Assembly: GCF_007655305.1 (NCBI RefSeq)
Contig: NZ_VLOG01000039.1
Coordinates: 225,507-287,048 of the forward strand
Direction: 5' to 3'
DNA length: 61,542 nt
Source of the DNA: Algoriphagus algorifonticola
GTDB taxonomy: Bacteria; Bacteroidota; Bacteroidia; Cytophagales; Cyclobacteriaceae
Part shown: positions 24,291-33,695 of the stretch, in pieces
Position numbering within the stretch: position 1 is the first letter of the stretch
How the letters are laid out: each line of letters starts with the position of its first letter
The notes under the pieces: generated by a model
What the model was told of the DNA's origin: nothing
The model's database searches: none
Seen by the model: the letters and a program-made list of their open reading frames with translations, nothing else
Translations under genes and position numbers: made by a program

Positions 24291-24992
24291 TTAGAATAAA
24301 CTCGTCTGAACAGTAGTTGGCTTACTCGCCTGAATGGTTCCTTTGAGCATCTCTTGCATTAGTTTGATGAAGCCTGGCTCCCAGTTTTCAGGATTAATTT
24401 TAACTTCCTTGGCTTCATATTCAATGGGGCCCCGCATTTTTTCAAATCCTATCATCATACTCCAAATCGTATAAAACGTGATTTCGGGCTGTAATTCCGG
24501 TCTGATACTTCCATCTTTAATCCCATGACTGACCATTGCGATTCCTAGCTTGGCAGGTTCATGATGAATTTCTAACAGTTTTTGAAAATGTACGCTTTCC
24601 AGAATCAAAGCATTGATAGATTCCCGCTCTTTTTCTGAGTTATATTTTTTCATCAGATCCAAAAAGTTGATCACAGAATCATAAAGGATCTGATTATTTT
24701 TCGCAAAATTTGATATCCTGATAATCAAATCAGAAAGCATAGCTAAGCCTGATTTCCCCCGACTTCGGTTGGACCATTCATCTCGGAATTCGTCTTTTAA
24801 TTGGTCGAATGCCTTTTTGGTCAATGCCATAAAAAGGTCTTCTTTATTTTTGAAATAAAAGTAACTGAGGCCTTTACTTATTCCTGCTTTTTTTGCTACA
24901 TCTTCCATTCGTGTTGCTTGAAATCCCTTGCTGGTGAAGAGTGCAATCGCTGAATCTAAAATGAGCTTTTCTTTATTTTTTTCGCCTGCCAT
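24291..24992 (-). CDS. TetR/AcrR family transcriptional regulator
   Basis: A 233-aa one-component repressor. The N-terminal helix-turn-helix (about residues 5-52) has ILDSAIALFTSKGF, MEDVAKKAGISKGLSYFYFKNKEDLF, the standard TetR pattern. The C-terminal ligand/dimer domain is helical, with no recognisable ligand class. I start at the ATG at 24992 because TetR proteins start shortly before the first helix; an upstream ATG (25025) would add 11 residues. No obvious target gene is adjacent on the same strand, and tyrS upstream is an unlikely target, so the regulon is unknown. Confidence 0.88.
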   Translation of the reverse strand: MAGEKNKEKLILDSAIALFTSKGFQATRMEDVAKKAGISKGLSYFYFKNKEDLFMALTKKAFDQLKDEFRDEWSNRSRGKSGLAMLSDLIIRISNFAKNNQILYDSVINFLDLMKKYNSEKERESINALILESVHFQKLLEIHHEPAKLGIAMVSHGIKDGSIRPELQPEITFYTIWSMMIGFEKMRGPIEYEAKEVKINPENWEPGFIKLMQEMLKGTIQASKPTTVQTSLF

Positions 24993-25090
24993 ACCTGTTG
25001 CTTGTCTGTTTAAAAAACATATCAAAGATATTAAACCTTGGTCAAAAACAGGAATTAAACTTGGGTCAATATTTAGGTTAAGGACATAAA

Positions 25091-25124
25091 AAAAAGCCCT
25101 AAATTTTAAGATTTAAGGCTTTTT
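25091..25124. terminator. Intrinsic terminator of tyrS
   Basis: AAAAAGCCCTAAA (25091-25103) pairs with TTTAAGGCTTTTT (25112-25124) with one mismatch and an 8-nt loop. Located 18 nt beyond the tyrS stop codon on the reverse strand. Confidence 0.75.
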
Positions 25125-25141
25125 ACTTGATCCTCATAGGA

Positions 25142-26434
25142 TTAAACAATCTCTACGATGAAGTAATTTTTCTTTCCTTTTTGCACTAGTAAATACTTTC
25201 CTTGTAGCAATTCAAAATTTATGGATGCGTTAGGATCAGCAACCTTTTCCTTATTGATACTTAAGCCACCTCCCTGAATCATTTTTCTTGCTTCTCCTTT
25301 GGAACCGAAAATCACTCCCTGAGAAATTTCTCCAAATAAATCTAAAATAGAAGTAAGTGCTGTGTATTCAGCATTTTCAATTTTTACTTGAGGTACTCCA
25401 TCAAATACTTGTAAAAAGGTTCGCTCGTCCAAAGCTGCCAAGTCTTCTGTTGAAGATTTTCCGAAAAGGATCTCAGATGCTTTTACAGCCATCTCATAAT
25501 CCTCCTGGCTATGTACCATGATGGTTACTTGCTTGGCTATTTCTTTCTGCAAGGTTCTCAAATGGGGTGCCTGAGCATGCTCTGCTTCCAATGCCTCTAT
25601 GGTCTCCCTGTCTAATGTGGTAAATATTCGGATATATTTAGATGCATCTTCATCCGACACATTCAACCAAAACTGGTAAAACGCATAAGGAGAGGTTTTT
25701 TCCGGATCAAGCCACACGGAACCTCCTTCAGTTTTCCCGAATTTGCTTCCATCAGCTTTAGTAATCAAAGGAACCGTTAAAGCAAATGCACTGCCGCCAC
25801 CCATTCTTCGGATGAGTTCAGTACCTGTTACTATATTTCCCCATTGATCTGAACCCCCAAGCTGAACAGTACAATTTTTATTTTTCCAAAGGTGGTAAAA
25901 ATCGTAACCTTGAATCAGCTGGTATGAAAACTCGGTAAAAGAAAGCCCATTTCCATCTTCAAGTCTTCTTTTTACGGAGTCCTTGGACATCATGTAGTTA
26001 ACGGTAATGTGCTTTCCTACATCTCTGATAAAATCCAAAAAGGAAAACTGAGACATCCAATCATAGTTGTTGACTAACTCAGCCTTGTTGTTAGCATTGG
26101 TTTTGAAATCCAAAAACTTAGACAATTGATTTTGGATGCAGGATACATTATGATCTAATGTTTGTTTGTCCAAAAGGTTTCTTTCTGCTGATTTAAAAGA
26201 TGGATCTCCAATCATTCCAGTTGCCCCGCCTACCAAAGCAAAAGGCTTGTGACCCGCTCTCTGGAAATGCAATAGCGTCATTACTCCCACCAAATGGCCA
26301 ATATGAAGAGAGTCTGCTGTCGGGTCAAAACCCAGATATGCCGAAGCTGTACCTTTGTTTAAGTGTTCTTCGATTTCGGGTGTCATATCTTGGAGCATTC
26401 CTCTCCAGCGCAATTCTTCTATAAATGGATTCAT
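25142..26434 (-). CDS. tyrS: Tyrosyl-tRNA synthetase
   Basis: Charges tRNA-Tyr with tyrosine. Class I motifs are present: HIGH at residues 44-47 (DSLHIGHL) and KFGKT at 231-235 in place of KMSKS, plus [11 protein letters not shown], the tyrosine/ATP-binding segment of the bacterial TyrRS. The C-terminal 60-70 residues form an S4 RNA-binding domain ([19 protein letters not shown]). The 430-aa length and the KFGKT signature place it in the TyrS type found in E. coli rather than the TyrZ type. Single-gene transcript with its own terminator. Confidence 0.96.
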   Translation of the reverse strand: MNPFIEELRWRGMLQDMTPEIEEHLNKGTASAYLGFDPTADSLHIGHLVGVMTLLHFQRAGHKPFALVGGATGMIGDPSFKSAERNLLDKQTLDHNVSCIQNQLSKFLDFKTNANNKAELVNNYDWMSQFSFLDFIRDVGKHITVNYMMSKDSVKRRLEDGNGLSFTEFSYQLIQGYDFYHLWKNKNCTVQLGGSDQWGNIVTGTELIRRMGGGSAFALTVPLITKADGSKFGKTEGGSVWLDPEKTSPYAFYQFWLNVSDEDASKYIRIFTTLDRETIEALEAEHAQAPHLRTLQKEIAKQVTIMVHSQEDYEMAVKASEILFGKSSTEDLAALDERTFLQVFDGVPQVKIENAEYTALTSILDLFGEISQGVIFGSKGEARKMIQGGGLSINKEKVADPNASINFELLQGKYLLVQKGKKNYFIVEIV

Positions 26435-26603
26435 GGAATTATTAAAATTTAAGCCGCAAATATAGCCTTGTCCATCGAAGGATGGAAGAAAAGTATAAAA
26501 GGATTGCTAGATGCATCCATTCTTCCTTGAAAAGACACCAACGGTGAAGTTTTGAAGCTAAGTTTTTTAATTTTCATTACTTTCACAATCGAAATTAAAA
26601 GCT

Positions 26604-29600
26604 ATGAGATATTTATATAGTATTCTAACTCTGACATTATTCACTCTGATCAGTTCAGGAATCAATGCCCAAGAGAATCCTTCTTGGATGAGATACCCTG
26701 CAATTTCTCCCGATGGAAGCACTATTGTGTTCACCTACAAAGGAGATTTGTATACTGTCTCTTCTCAAGGTGGAGAAGCTAAGCAAATCACCTTTCACGA
26801 AGCTCATGACTATCAACCAGTCTGGAGCAAGGATGGAAGCAAGATTGCTTTTGCATCTGACCGGTATGGAAATTTTGACATCTTTATCATGGATGCTGCC
26901 GGAGGCCCGGCAACAAGGTTGACATATCATTCCAATGATGAGCAACCTTTTGATTTTTCAGCAGATGGAAAGTTTGTCCTATTTGGAGCAAACCGAATGG
27001 ATATTGCTTCTCATAGACAATATCCTACGGGATCACAGCCTGAATTATATAAGGTTCCGGTAAATGGTGGCAGAGTAGACCAAGTTTGGACTATTCCAGC
27101 AGAATATATAAAGACCAGTAAAGATGGATCTAAGATAGTCTATCATGACAAAAAAGGAGGGGAGAATGAATGGAGAAAACATCATGAGTCTGGAATAGCT
27201 AGGGATCTTTGGATTTATGATGCAAGCTCTAATTCGCATCAGATGCTCACCACATTCTATGGGGAAGACAGAAACCCGGTTTTTTCACCCGATGAAAAAG
27301 AGTTGTATTATCTAAGCGAGCAAAATGGAAGTTTCAACGTGTTTTCCATGGCTTTAGATAATCCTTCGCAGACTACTGCCTTAACCAGCTTGACAAATTT
27401 TCCAGTTCGCTTCTTAAGTATTTCCAACAATGGATTGATGAGTTTTGGATATGATGGAGAGCTGTATACCTTAAGAAAAGGTGAAAATCCTAAAAAAGTA
27501 GCCGTTAGTCTGAAAACGCAGGCAATCTCCAATCCTGATAACTTTATTTCTATTAATGGTGGAGTTAGCGAAATGAGTATTTCTCCTGATGGAAAAGAAA
27601 TCGCCTTCGTAGCCAGGGGAGAAGTTTTTGTTACATCTGTCGATGGATCACTCACAAAAAGAATCACCAATACTCCTGAACAAGAAAGATTTGTGGAATT
27701 TGCTCCTGACGGGAAATCCATCGTATATGCCAGTGAAAGAGATGGTAAATGGCAGATTTTCCAAAGTACGAAAGCAAGAGCAGAAGAACCTTTCTTTTTT
27801 GCTTCAACCTTGCTGAATGAAAAGTTATTGCTGGAGATAAATGATGATGCCTATCTTCCAAAATTGTCTCCCGATGGGAAAAAGCTCGCTTATGTAGAAG
27901 GGCGCAGAACCTTGAAAGTTGTTGATTTATCCAGTAAAGTGGCAGTTACTTTAATGACTCCTGAGCAGCTCTTTCATATGAGAGATGGAGATCAATATTT
28001 TGTATGGAGTCCTGATAGTAACTATTTATTAGCTACCTACAGACCTACCATGGTCAACTCTGAAGTGGTTTTATTGGATATCACTGGCAAGCAACCCATG
28101 AAAAAGATCACCCAAAGTGGCTATAGTGACGATAGAGCTACCTGGGTAAATGAGGGGAAACAAATGCTTTGGATGTCTAATAGAGATGGTCTAAGAAGCT
28201 ATGCCACATCAGGAAGAAGTGAAGAAGATGTGTATATGCTCTTCTTCGATAAAGCAGCTTGGGACAAATTCAACTTGAGTAAAGAGGAATTTGACTTGAT
28301 GAAGGAAATAGAAAAGTCCAAAAAGAAAGATGATTCCAAAGAGGAAAAAAAGGATGAGAAAAAAGAAGTTGCTCCTCTTAAATTTGACTGGGATGGATTG
28401 GAAGAAAGAAAGGCCAAACTGACCATTCACTCTTCTATGTTGGGGGACGCTGTACTTAGTAAAGATGGGGAGAAACTATTCTATTTGGCCAGTTTTGAAA
28501 AAGGACAAAACCTCTGGAGCACTAATTTAAGGACTAAAGAAACCAAGCAGGAGCTTGCTTTGAATGCCGGGTATGGTAGGTTGATGTGGGACAAGGATCA
28601 AAAAAATCTTTATTTATTGAGTGATGGAAGTATTTCCAAAATCAACACTGAGTCAATGAAGAAAGAGGGCATTAAGATCAGTGGCGAGATGAGTTATGAT
28701 AAGGATGCAGAATTAGCCCATTTATTTGATCATGTTTGGTTAAGGACAAAGGGTATTTTTTATACTCCGGATATGCATGGTGTAGACTGGGAAAAAGCTA
28801 AAGTAGATTACCAAAAATACCTGCCACATATTGGTAATAATTATGAGTTTGCTGAAATGCTCTCTGAGATGATAGGGGAGTTAAATGTTTCTCATGCTGG
28901 AGCAAGATACAACAGATCTATTCCAATGGCTGATCAAACAGCTGCTTTGGGGATACTCTGGGACTATAAGCATCAGGGAAATGGAGTAAAAATAACAGAA
29001 GTGATCTCCGGAGGCCCATTGGATAAAGCAGAATTTACTGTAAAGCAGGGTATGATTATCCAAAAGATCGATGGTGAAGTAATTAGTCCAGAAGTGGATT
29101 TTGCTAAACTTTTGAACAGGAAAGTGGACAAGTTTACTTTGCTTGAACTAACCGATACCAGTGGCGGAAATGTTCAGCAAATCACTGTAAAACCAATTTC
29201 CTTGGGGGAAGAAAACAGACTTCTTTATAAAAGATGGGTGAAACAGAATCAGGAAGAGGTTACAAAATTAAGTGATGGTAAATTGGGTTATGTGCATATT
29301 CCGGGGATGAGTGACGGACCTTATCGAAATGTTTATGAGGACATGATGGGTAAGTATCATGATACAGAAGCAGTTATCGTAGATACTCGTTTCAACGGTG
29401 GTGGAGACTTGGTTGCTGATTTGGCTATGTTCTTTACTGGTGAAAAATTCCTGACTTATGCCACTGCTGATAAAGTGGTGGGATATGAGCCTACTGCAAG
29501 ATGGACTAAACCGACTTTAGCGATGTTCAATGAAGCTAATTATTCAGATGGACATTGTTTTGCTTGTGGATATACAGATTTGAATATTGGTAAAACAGTG

Positions 29601-29828
29601 GGAATGCCTACTCCGGGTACTTGCTCTTTTGCAGGTTGGGAAGGTTTGCCAAATGGAGTGAGATGGGGAGCTGTTCCTATTTCTGCCAAAAATAAAGCAG
29701 GAGAGTGGCTGGAGAATAATGAAACAAAGCCACAGTTTGAAGTGAAAAATATGCCAGGTAAGATTGATCAGGGAATTGATCAGCAGCTGGGAAAGGCAAT
29801 TGAAGAACTTCTGAAAGAGGTGAGATAA
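26604..29828 (+). CDS. Tricorn-like S41 family peptidase (secreted)
   Basis: A 1074-aa precursor with a Sec signal (residues 1-22, ending INA). Two N-terminal beta-propellers of PD40/WD40-like repeats follow (repeated ISPDGK, FSPDEK, WSPDSN; about 25-540), then a Lys/Asp-rich linker (about 565-590), a helical segment, a PDZ domain (about 770-855) and a C-terminal S41 protease domain (about 880-1070). VDTRFNGGGD is the S41 oxyanion strand, and NYSDGH places Ser981 as the nucleophile. The order matches archaeal tricorn and its bacterial homologues, which chop oligopeptides; the signal indicates a periplasmic site. A strong terminator follows. Confidence 0.88.
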   Translation: MRYLYSILTLTLFTLISSGINAQENPSWMRYPAISPDGSTIVFTYKGDLYTVSSQGGEAKQITFHEAHDYQPVWSKDGSKIAFASDRYGNFDIFIMDAAGGPATRLTYHSNDEQPFDFSADGKFVLFGANRMDIASHRQYPTGSQPELYKVPVNGGRVDQVWTIPAEYIKTSKDGSKIVYHDKKGGENEWRKHHESGIARDLWIYDASSNSHQMLTTFYGEDRNPVFSPDEKELYYLSEQNGSFNVFSMALDNPSQTTALTSLTNFPVRFLSISNNGLMSFGYDGELYTLRKGENPKKVAVSLKTQAISNPDNFISINGGVSEMSISPDGKEIAFVARGEVFVTSVDGSLTKRITNTPEQERFVEFAPDGKSIVYASERDGKWQIFQSTKARAEEPFFFASTLLNEKLLLEINDDAYLPKLSPDGKKLAYVEGRRTLKVVDLSSKVAVTLMTPEQLFHMRDGDQYFVWSPDSNYLLATYRPTMVNSEVVLLDITGKQPMKKITQSGYSDDRATWVNEGKQMLWMSNRDGLRSYATSGRSEEDVYMLFFDKAAWDKFNLSKEEFDLMKEIEKSKKKDDSKEEKKDEKKEVAPLKFDWDGLEERKAKLTIHSSMLGDAVLSKDGEKLFYLASFEKGQNLWSTNLRTKETKQELALNAGYGRLMWDKDQKNLYLLSDGSISKINTESMKKEGIKISGEMSYDKDAELAHLFDHVWLRTKGIFYTPDMHGVDWEKAKVDYQKYLPHIGNNYEFAEMLSEMIGELNVSHAGARYNRSIPMADQTAALGILWDYKHQGNGVKITEVISGGPLDKAEFTVKQGMIIQKIDGEVISPEVDFAKLLNRKVDKFTLLELTDTSGGNVQQITVKPISLGEENRLLYKRWVKQNQEEVTKLSDGKLGYVHIPGMSDGPYRNVYEDMMGKYHDTEAVIVDTRFNGGGDLVADLAMFFTGEKFLTYATADKVVGYEPTARWTKPTLAMFNEANYSDGHCFACGYTDLNIGKTVGMPTPGTCSFAGWEGLPNGVRWGAVPISAKNKAGEWLENNETKPQFEVKNMPGKIDQGIDQQLGKAIEELLKEVR

Positions 29829-29857
29829 AAAAAGCCGGGCAATTTGCCCGGCTTTTT
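29829..29857. terminator. Strong bidirectional intrinsic terminator
   Basis: AAAAAGCCGGGCAA (29829-29842) pairs with TTGCCCGGCTTTTT (29844-29857): 14 complementary positions, with the innermost few bases forming the loop. It starts right after the S41 peptidase stop codon and faces the BlaI-like gene end at 29893. Confidence 0.85.
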
Positions 29858-29892
29858 CTTTTATCTGATGCTTATCCGTTAAACGTTTCTGT

Positions 29893-30222
29893 TTATTGAT
29901 AATTCTTGTTGTTCAAAGACTCATCATTCTTAAAGAACTGAGTCATTTTTGCAAATGAACTATCAAAATATCCCTCTAGCATTTTCTTAATGATGAATGT
30001 TCTGTATTCATCTTTAGAAACGATTGGGAAATACTCATGGCTTTTGCCATAAGACTTGTGACTTACAAAGCCTTTTCTTTCTAGAATCCTAACGATAGTG
30101 GAAACTGTGTTGTAGGCTGGCTTTGGTTCTGGCATCGGTACAAGAATGTCTTTGACAAACCCTCTTTCGATGTCCCAGAGGATCTGCATGATCTCCTCTT
30201 CTGCTCTGGTTAATGGTTTCAT
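29893..30222 (-). CDS. BlaI/MecI family transcriptional regulator
   Basis: A 109-aa winged-helix repressor. LTRAEEEIMQILWDIERGFVKDIL and YNTVSTIVRILERKGFVSHKSYGKSHEYFP match the BlaI/MecI DNA-binding wing and recognition helix. The C-terminal dimerisation helix is short. In classical systems it is inactivated by a BlaR1/MecR1 membrane metalloprotease encoded next door; no such gene lies beside it here. It may respond to a distant sensor or work by another mechanism. No beta-lactamase gene is near. Confidence 0.85.
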   Translation of the reverse strand: MKPLTRAEEEIMQILWDIERGFVKDILVPMPEPKPAYNTVSTIVRILERKGFVSHKSYGKSHEYFPIVSKDEYRTFIIKKMLEGYFDSSFAKMTQFFKNDESLNNKNYQ

Positions 30223-30345
30223 AAGGTGTTAAGTTTTAATTCCTTAGAAAATTATTGGTTTAGTTCCGAAAATCCAAGAAAAGTACAAAAATAAATTTGC
30301 CTATTTAGTTAAAAAAAATCTCAAGTATCTGAAAACTAGGGAAAT

Positions 30346-30374
30346 AAAAAAGGAGCAAATTTTGCTCCTTTTTT
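30346..30374. terminator. Intrinsic terminator of the desaturase gene
   Basis: AAAAAAGGAGCAAA (30346-30359) is complementary to TTTGCTCCTTTTTT (30361-30374), just past the desaturase stop codon, with a T-run on the reverse strand. Confidence 0.8.
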
Positions 30375-30375
30375 A

Positions 30376-31125
30376 TTATGCTGTTCTTAATTTAATTATA
30401 CCCGATGCGTGTAATAATTTCACAATAGGATAGGTCGGATCAAATTCGTACCATTTCACTGCAAAGTTTGGGCGGTTTGGAAGCTTATGATGATTGTTTT
30501 GGAAAAGCTCTCCGAGCATTAAAACATCCAACAATAACGAATTTTTTGATTTATCATTATTATCAAAATTAGCATATCCGTATTTGTGACCACTCCAGTT
30601 GACAATAGCACCATGAACAGGTCCCATCAAGAAATGAATTGGAAGTAAGAAGTACATCCACCAGTGAGTTCCAGGTAATTCAAATACAGTTATTGCCAAT
30701 ACGTAGATTGCTACATATAATAATCCCCAGGCTACTCGGACTCCCATACTGTCCGCAAATCTGTCAAATCTGTTCCAATCAGGAATATCCTTAGAAAAAC
30801 GCTCCTCAGGCTTCAGTTTAAAGCTGAAGTAATCATTGTAAATGTTTTTCGTTTTCCACATCATGGTGAAAAGGTTTTCTGTGTGATGTGGGGAATGAGG
30901 GTCTTTCGGAGTATCGCTGTATGCATGGTGCATTCTGTGAAGGATAGCGTATGCTCTAGGGGAAAGATAAGAACTGCCTTGCCATATCCATGTGAAAAGA
31001 TAGAAAAATCTCTCCCAGTATTTATTCATGACAAACATTTGATGAGCTGCATAGCGGTGCAGAAAGAAGCTCTGGCAAAATAATGAGAAGTACCAGTGCA
31101 GGAGAAAGAAGATAATGATAATCAC
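30376..31125 (-). CDS. Acyl-CoA/fatty acid desaturase
   Basis: A 249-aa membrane di-iron enzyme that introduces a double bond into fatty acyl chains, helping to tune membrane fluidity. Its histidine boxes are visible: HRYAAH (23-28), HRMHH (63-67) and NHH (211-213) with KLPN after it. Hydrophobic spans occur at about 1-20, 37-55, 130-150 and 155-175. The compact length lacks the extra N-terminal spans of larger stearoyl-CoA desaturases. Transcribed alone, with a terminator at its end. Substrate and double-bond position cannot be read from sequence. Confidence 0.88.
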   Translation of the reverse strand: MIIIIFFLLHWYFSLFCQSFFLHRYAAHQMFVMNKYWERFFYLFTWIWQGSSYLSPRAYAILHRMHHAYSDTPKDPHSPHHTENLFTMMWKTKNIYNDYFSFKLKPEERFSKDIPDWNRFDRFADSMGVRVAWGLLYVAIYVLAITVFELPGTHWWMYFLLPIHFLMGPVHGAIVNWSGHKYGYANFDNNDKSKNSLLLDVLMLGELFQNNHHKLPNRPNFAVKWYEFDPTYPIVKLLHASGIIKLRTA

Positions 31126-31260
31126 TCGTTATTGGTTTATTGAATTTGTACAAATATAAGAGGCAAGAACCCAATAGTAAAGCTCTAGGAGATCAACCTT
31201 GATCTAATTTTCATGATTTAAATCAATTTTTGCTTAATTTGGTGAAAACAACTTTTCATT

Positions 31261-31626
31261 ATGTCTCAGCAATCACAAGCAACTTCGATTCTTGTCAAAA
31301 TACTAATAGGTGGTATTTCAGTATTAATAGCAGCATTTTTTCTTCCGGGAATTTCCATTGATGGATGGATTACTGGCTTTCTACTTGCTGCTTTGTTGAT
31401 TTTAATTAATCTAACTGTGAGGCCCTTAATGATCTTACTTACCTTACCTTTAACCATCATCACCTTTGGTTTGTTCCTCTTGGTGATTAATGCTTTGGTA
31501 ATATTATTGGCTGATGCGATTATTCCCGGTTTTGAAGTCAGCGGGTTTTGGTGGGCTTTATTATTTGCAATTCTCTTGAGCTTAATCAACTCGCTGTTTG
31601 GAAATAATTTGAATTTAGATCGTTGA
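31261..31626 (+). CDS. Phage-holin-family (superfamily IV-like) small membrane protein
   Basis: A 121-aa protein made almost wholly of four membrane spans (about 10-28, 33-52, 56-78 and 88-112), with the conserved-looking loop NLTVRPLMILLTLPLTIITFGLF between them. This pattern is annotated in many bacteria as a phage holin family, but such genes are usually chromosomal and not tied to phages. No phage gene is nearby. Its cellular role is unknown. The last 12 nt overlap the convergent AlbA_2-type gene. Confidence 0.75.
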   Translation: MSQQSQATSILVKILIGGISVLIAAFFLPGISIDGWITGFLLAALLILINLTVRPLMILLTLPLTIITFGLFLLVINALVILLADAIIPGFEVSGFWWALLFAILLSLINSLFGNNLNLDR

Positions 31627-32055
31627 GGTACTTTGATCATTGACCCTTCGATAAACTTTCAAAACTCCGTTTTTATCTGGGCTCTTTATTTTCTTTTTGG
31701 AAGGTTGAATCATGGCCTTTAGTATGAATTTTTCAGAAGGTTCATTGTAAGCAGGTGCTTCGTCAATCCACTTGATGGTCTCAAAATCTATAGTTGCCGG
31801 AGGGATGCAAAATTTATCATTGGCATCCTGAATCATATACATTTCCTCGTTTGGGTCTATGCCAGTTATTTTTTTTTGATCCGAAATACCAACTACAATG
31901 ATACCCCCTTTTGTATTGGCCAATGCAGAGATTGTGCGGGCTATTTTCTCTTTCGAACTCACTTTCTGCTTGAAATCCAATGAGATACCTTCTTTTGACT
32001 TTAAAACTTTTTTGATGAATTCTTCATCAAACTTTTCTATATTATGTTTATTCAT
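31615..32055 (-). CDS. AlbA_2/Schlafen-type putative DNA-binding protein
   Basis: A 146-aa protein. EGISLDFKQKVSSKEKIARTISALANTKGGIIVVGISDQKKITGI is the characteristic start of the AlbA_2 (Schlafen-like) domain, in which ExxxxDFK is followed by a helix, FANT-like and GGxxxxGV segments. It is a single-domain version without the usual C-terminal ATPase-like or winged-helix part. Such proteins are often called ATP-binding or regulatory, but activity is unproven. The 3' end overlaps the holin-family gene by 12 nt. Confidence 0.8.
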   Translation of the reverse strand: MNKHNIEKFDEEFIKKVLKSKEGISLDFKQKVSSKEKIARTISALANTKGGIIVVGISDQKKITGIDPNEEMYMIQDANDKFCIPPATIDFETIKWIDEAPAYNEPSEKFILKAMIQPSKKKIKSPDKNGVLKVYRRVNDQSTSTI

Positions 32056-32142
32056 TTACAATTTGTGACGTATATTACTTGATATATTCAACTTGAAGAT
32101 TATCTTTCCCAACTGAAACTTAAGACTACTAATTTTTAATCT

Positions 32143-32700
32143 ATGTCAACTATGAATCCTGGCTTTGATCCAAAAGAAATTTCCAAGCTCAAGCAGGAAT
32201 TGAAAGCCTCTGGCAAATCATTTCAATTATTTCCTGAGGAGGAAAACTCTGATGAATTTGTAAATTTTTACTTCATTGGAATGTTTGAAGGTAAGGAAGT
32301 TATATACGATGCTGCCTTATATACGTTGAGACTACACCATGCGAGTGAAGTTTATGAGCTTGCAGAACATGAAGCGGCTAAGAAATTTCCGAATTTCAGT
32401 GGAATTAGATACGAAGAAGATGAAAATGGGAACTTACTGCCTTTAACTAGTGAAGAAGAGGAAATTGGATGGTTTATCACGGAGATGATCATGGAAATCG
32501 AAGAGGAGGAGTCTGTGAAAGTTCAGGAATTTATCGACATTGATACAAACCACGATTATGGAATCGGTTTAGATGCAGCTTTGAATGTGGAATATATTGA
32601 TGAGAAAGTAATTGCCAAATTCATTAAGGAATTCAATGATGATACCATTAAGTTGGATGAAACCATGTATACTTTTCAGTCTGAAGAAGAAGACGTTTAA
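32143..32700 (+). CDS. Acidic hypothetical protein (185 aa)
   Basis: Not recognised. A soluble, strongly acidic protein with Glu-rich stretches (SEEEEIGWF, MEIEEEESVKVQEF, SEEEDV). The regular spacing of hydrophobic residues suggests a folded helical/beta protein rather than disorder: FYFIGMFEGKEVIYDAALYTLRLHHASEVYELAEHEAAKKF. The first Met is used as start; Met4 is an alternative. It is followed by a terminator hairpin that abuts the next gene's start codon. No signal peptide or membrane span. Confidence 0.65.
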   Translation: MSTMNPGFDPKEISKLKQELKASGKSFQLFPEEENSDEFVNFYFIGMFEGKEVIYDAALYTLRLHHASEVYELAEHEAAKKFPNFSGIRYEEDENGNLLPLTSEEEEIGWFITEMIMEIEEEESVKVQEFIDIDTNHDYGIGLDAALNVEYIDEKVIAKFIKEFNDDTIKLDETMYTFQSEEEDV

Positions 32701-32727
32701 ATCTTTATTTGGAACAAAAATTTGGAG

Positions 32728-32755
32728 CGCTTGTTAAAATACAAGCGTTTTTTTT
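32728..32755 (+). terminator. Intrinsic terminator abutting the next start codon
   Basis: CGCTTGT (32728-32734) pairs with ACAAGCG (32741-32747), followed by eight Ts (32748-32753 region to 32755 including one A). The ATG of the downstream gene is at 32756, so hairpin and T-run occupy its ribosome-binding region. Confidence 0.75.
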
Positions 32756-33658
32756 ATGCTTAAAATTGCCTGGTCTTCCGAATATGCTCATCCTTTGCCT
32801 CCGGGACATAGATTTCCCATGGAGAAATATGAGCTTTTGCCTCAGCAACTGATGTATGAGGGCACAGTTTCTGAAAGAAATTTCTTTGCTCCTGATGCAG
32901 TAGAAGAAAGTCTTATTGTGCAAGTTCATGATGTTCAATATTGGGAAAAACTCAAAAATTTAGCCTTGAGTAGGTCTGAAGAGCGTGCTACAGGGTTTCC
33001 ATTGAGCAAAGAATTGGTGGATAGGGAAACCATCATTGCTGGTGGATCGGTTAGAGCTGCTTTGTTTGCACTTGAGTATGGTATTTCTTTAAATATTGCC
33101 GGTGGTACTCATCATGCGTTTACGGATAGAGGAGAAGGTTTTTGCTTGTTAAATGATATAGCTTTGGCGAGTAGATATCTTCAGAATGAAGGACTTGCCA
33201 AAAATATTCTAGTCATAGATTTGGATGTGCATCAGGGTAATGGTACGGCTCAAATTTTTAAAGATGATCCATCCGTATTCACATTCAGCATGCATGGAGC
33301 CAAAAACTATCCTCATCGAAAAGAAAAGTCTGACCTGGATATTGAATTGCCGGATGGAACTGGAGATGAGGAATATTTAAATCAGCTAGATCTCGCCTTA
33401 GAAAACATTTTGAAGAAGTTTCATCCTGATTTCATCATGTATCAATGTGGTGTCGATGTGTTGGAAACAGACAAACTTGGACGTTTAGGCATGAGTATAG
33501 AAGGTGTTAAATTGCGTGACAAGAAAGTGCTGAACCTTGGAAAAGAGTTGAAGCTTCCAATTATGTGTTCGATGGGAGGGGGTTACAGTGAAAAAATCAG
33601 CCATATCATTGAGGCGCATGCTCAGGTTTACAGGCTGGCTCAGGATATATTTTTTTAA
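32756..33658 (+). CDS. Histone deacetylase family protein
   Basis: A 300-aa zinc-dependent amidohydrolase of the arginase/deacetylase fold (class II HDAC/AcuC/acetylpolyamine group). It shows the AGGTHHAF pair (His119, His120), VIDLDVHQGNGTA with metal ligands Asp157 and His159, and GGGYSEK holding the catalytic Tyr. Bacterial members deacetylate acetyl-lysine proteins or acetylpolyamines; the substrate is not decidable here. A deoxyhypusine-synthase-like (polyamine-using) enzyme is encoded about 0.8 kb downstream, so a polyamine link is possible but only inferred. The start MLKIAWSSEYAHP is supported because the family's first strand begins there. Confidence 0.88.
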   Translation: MLKIAWSSEYAHPLPPGHRFPMEKYELLPQQLMYEGTVSERNFFAPDAVEESLIVQVHDVQYWEKLKNLALSRSEERATGFPLSKELVDRETIIAGGSVRAALFALEYGISLNIAGGTHHAFTDRGEGFCLLNDIALASRYLQNEGLAKNILVIDLDVHQGNGTAQIFKDDPSVFTFSMHGAKNYPHRKEKSDLDIELPDGTGDEEYLNQLDLALENILKKFHPDFIMYQCGVDVLETDKLGRLGMSIEGVKLRDKKVLNLGKELKLPIMCSMGGGYSEKISHIIEAHAQVYRLAQDIFF

Positions 33659-33695
33659 ATACTCCTAAAAAAAGCTTTTTCAAAAAGGTCAGACC

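Noticed and set aside
27600..28700. Possible repeat array in the tricorn-like gene (many similar SPDG-type turns)
   Set aside because: These are beta-propeller blades recognisable at protein level only; the DNA is not repeated.
26981..29828. Loss of the S41 catalytic serine in the tricorn-like peptidase (none near the GGG motif)
   Set aside because: GGG is the oxyanion strand. The nucleophile is expected later, in NYSDGH, where Ser981 is present.
31261..31626. Prophage remnant suggested by a phage-holin-family name
   Set aside because: No integrase, terminase, tail or lysis genes nearby; this family is commonly chromosomal in bacteria.
31266..31640. 124-codon reverse frame opposite the holin-family gene
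   Set aside because: Lys/Ile/Asn-rich antisense of a four-span membrane protein with a recognisable family pattern.
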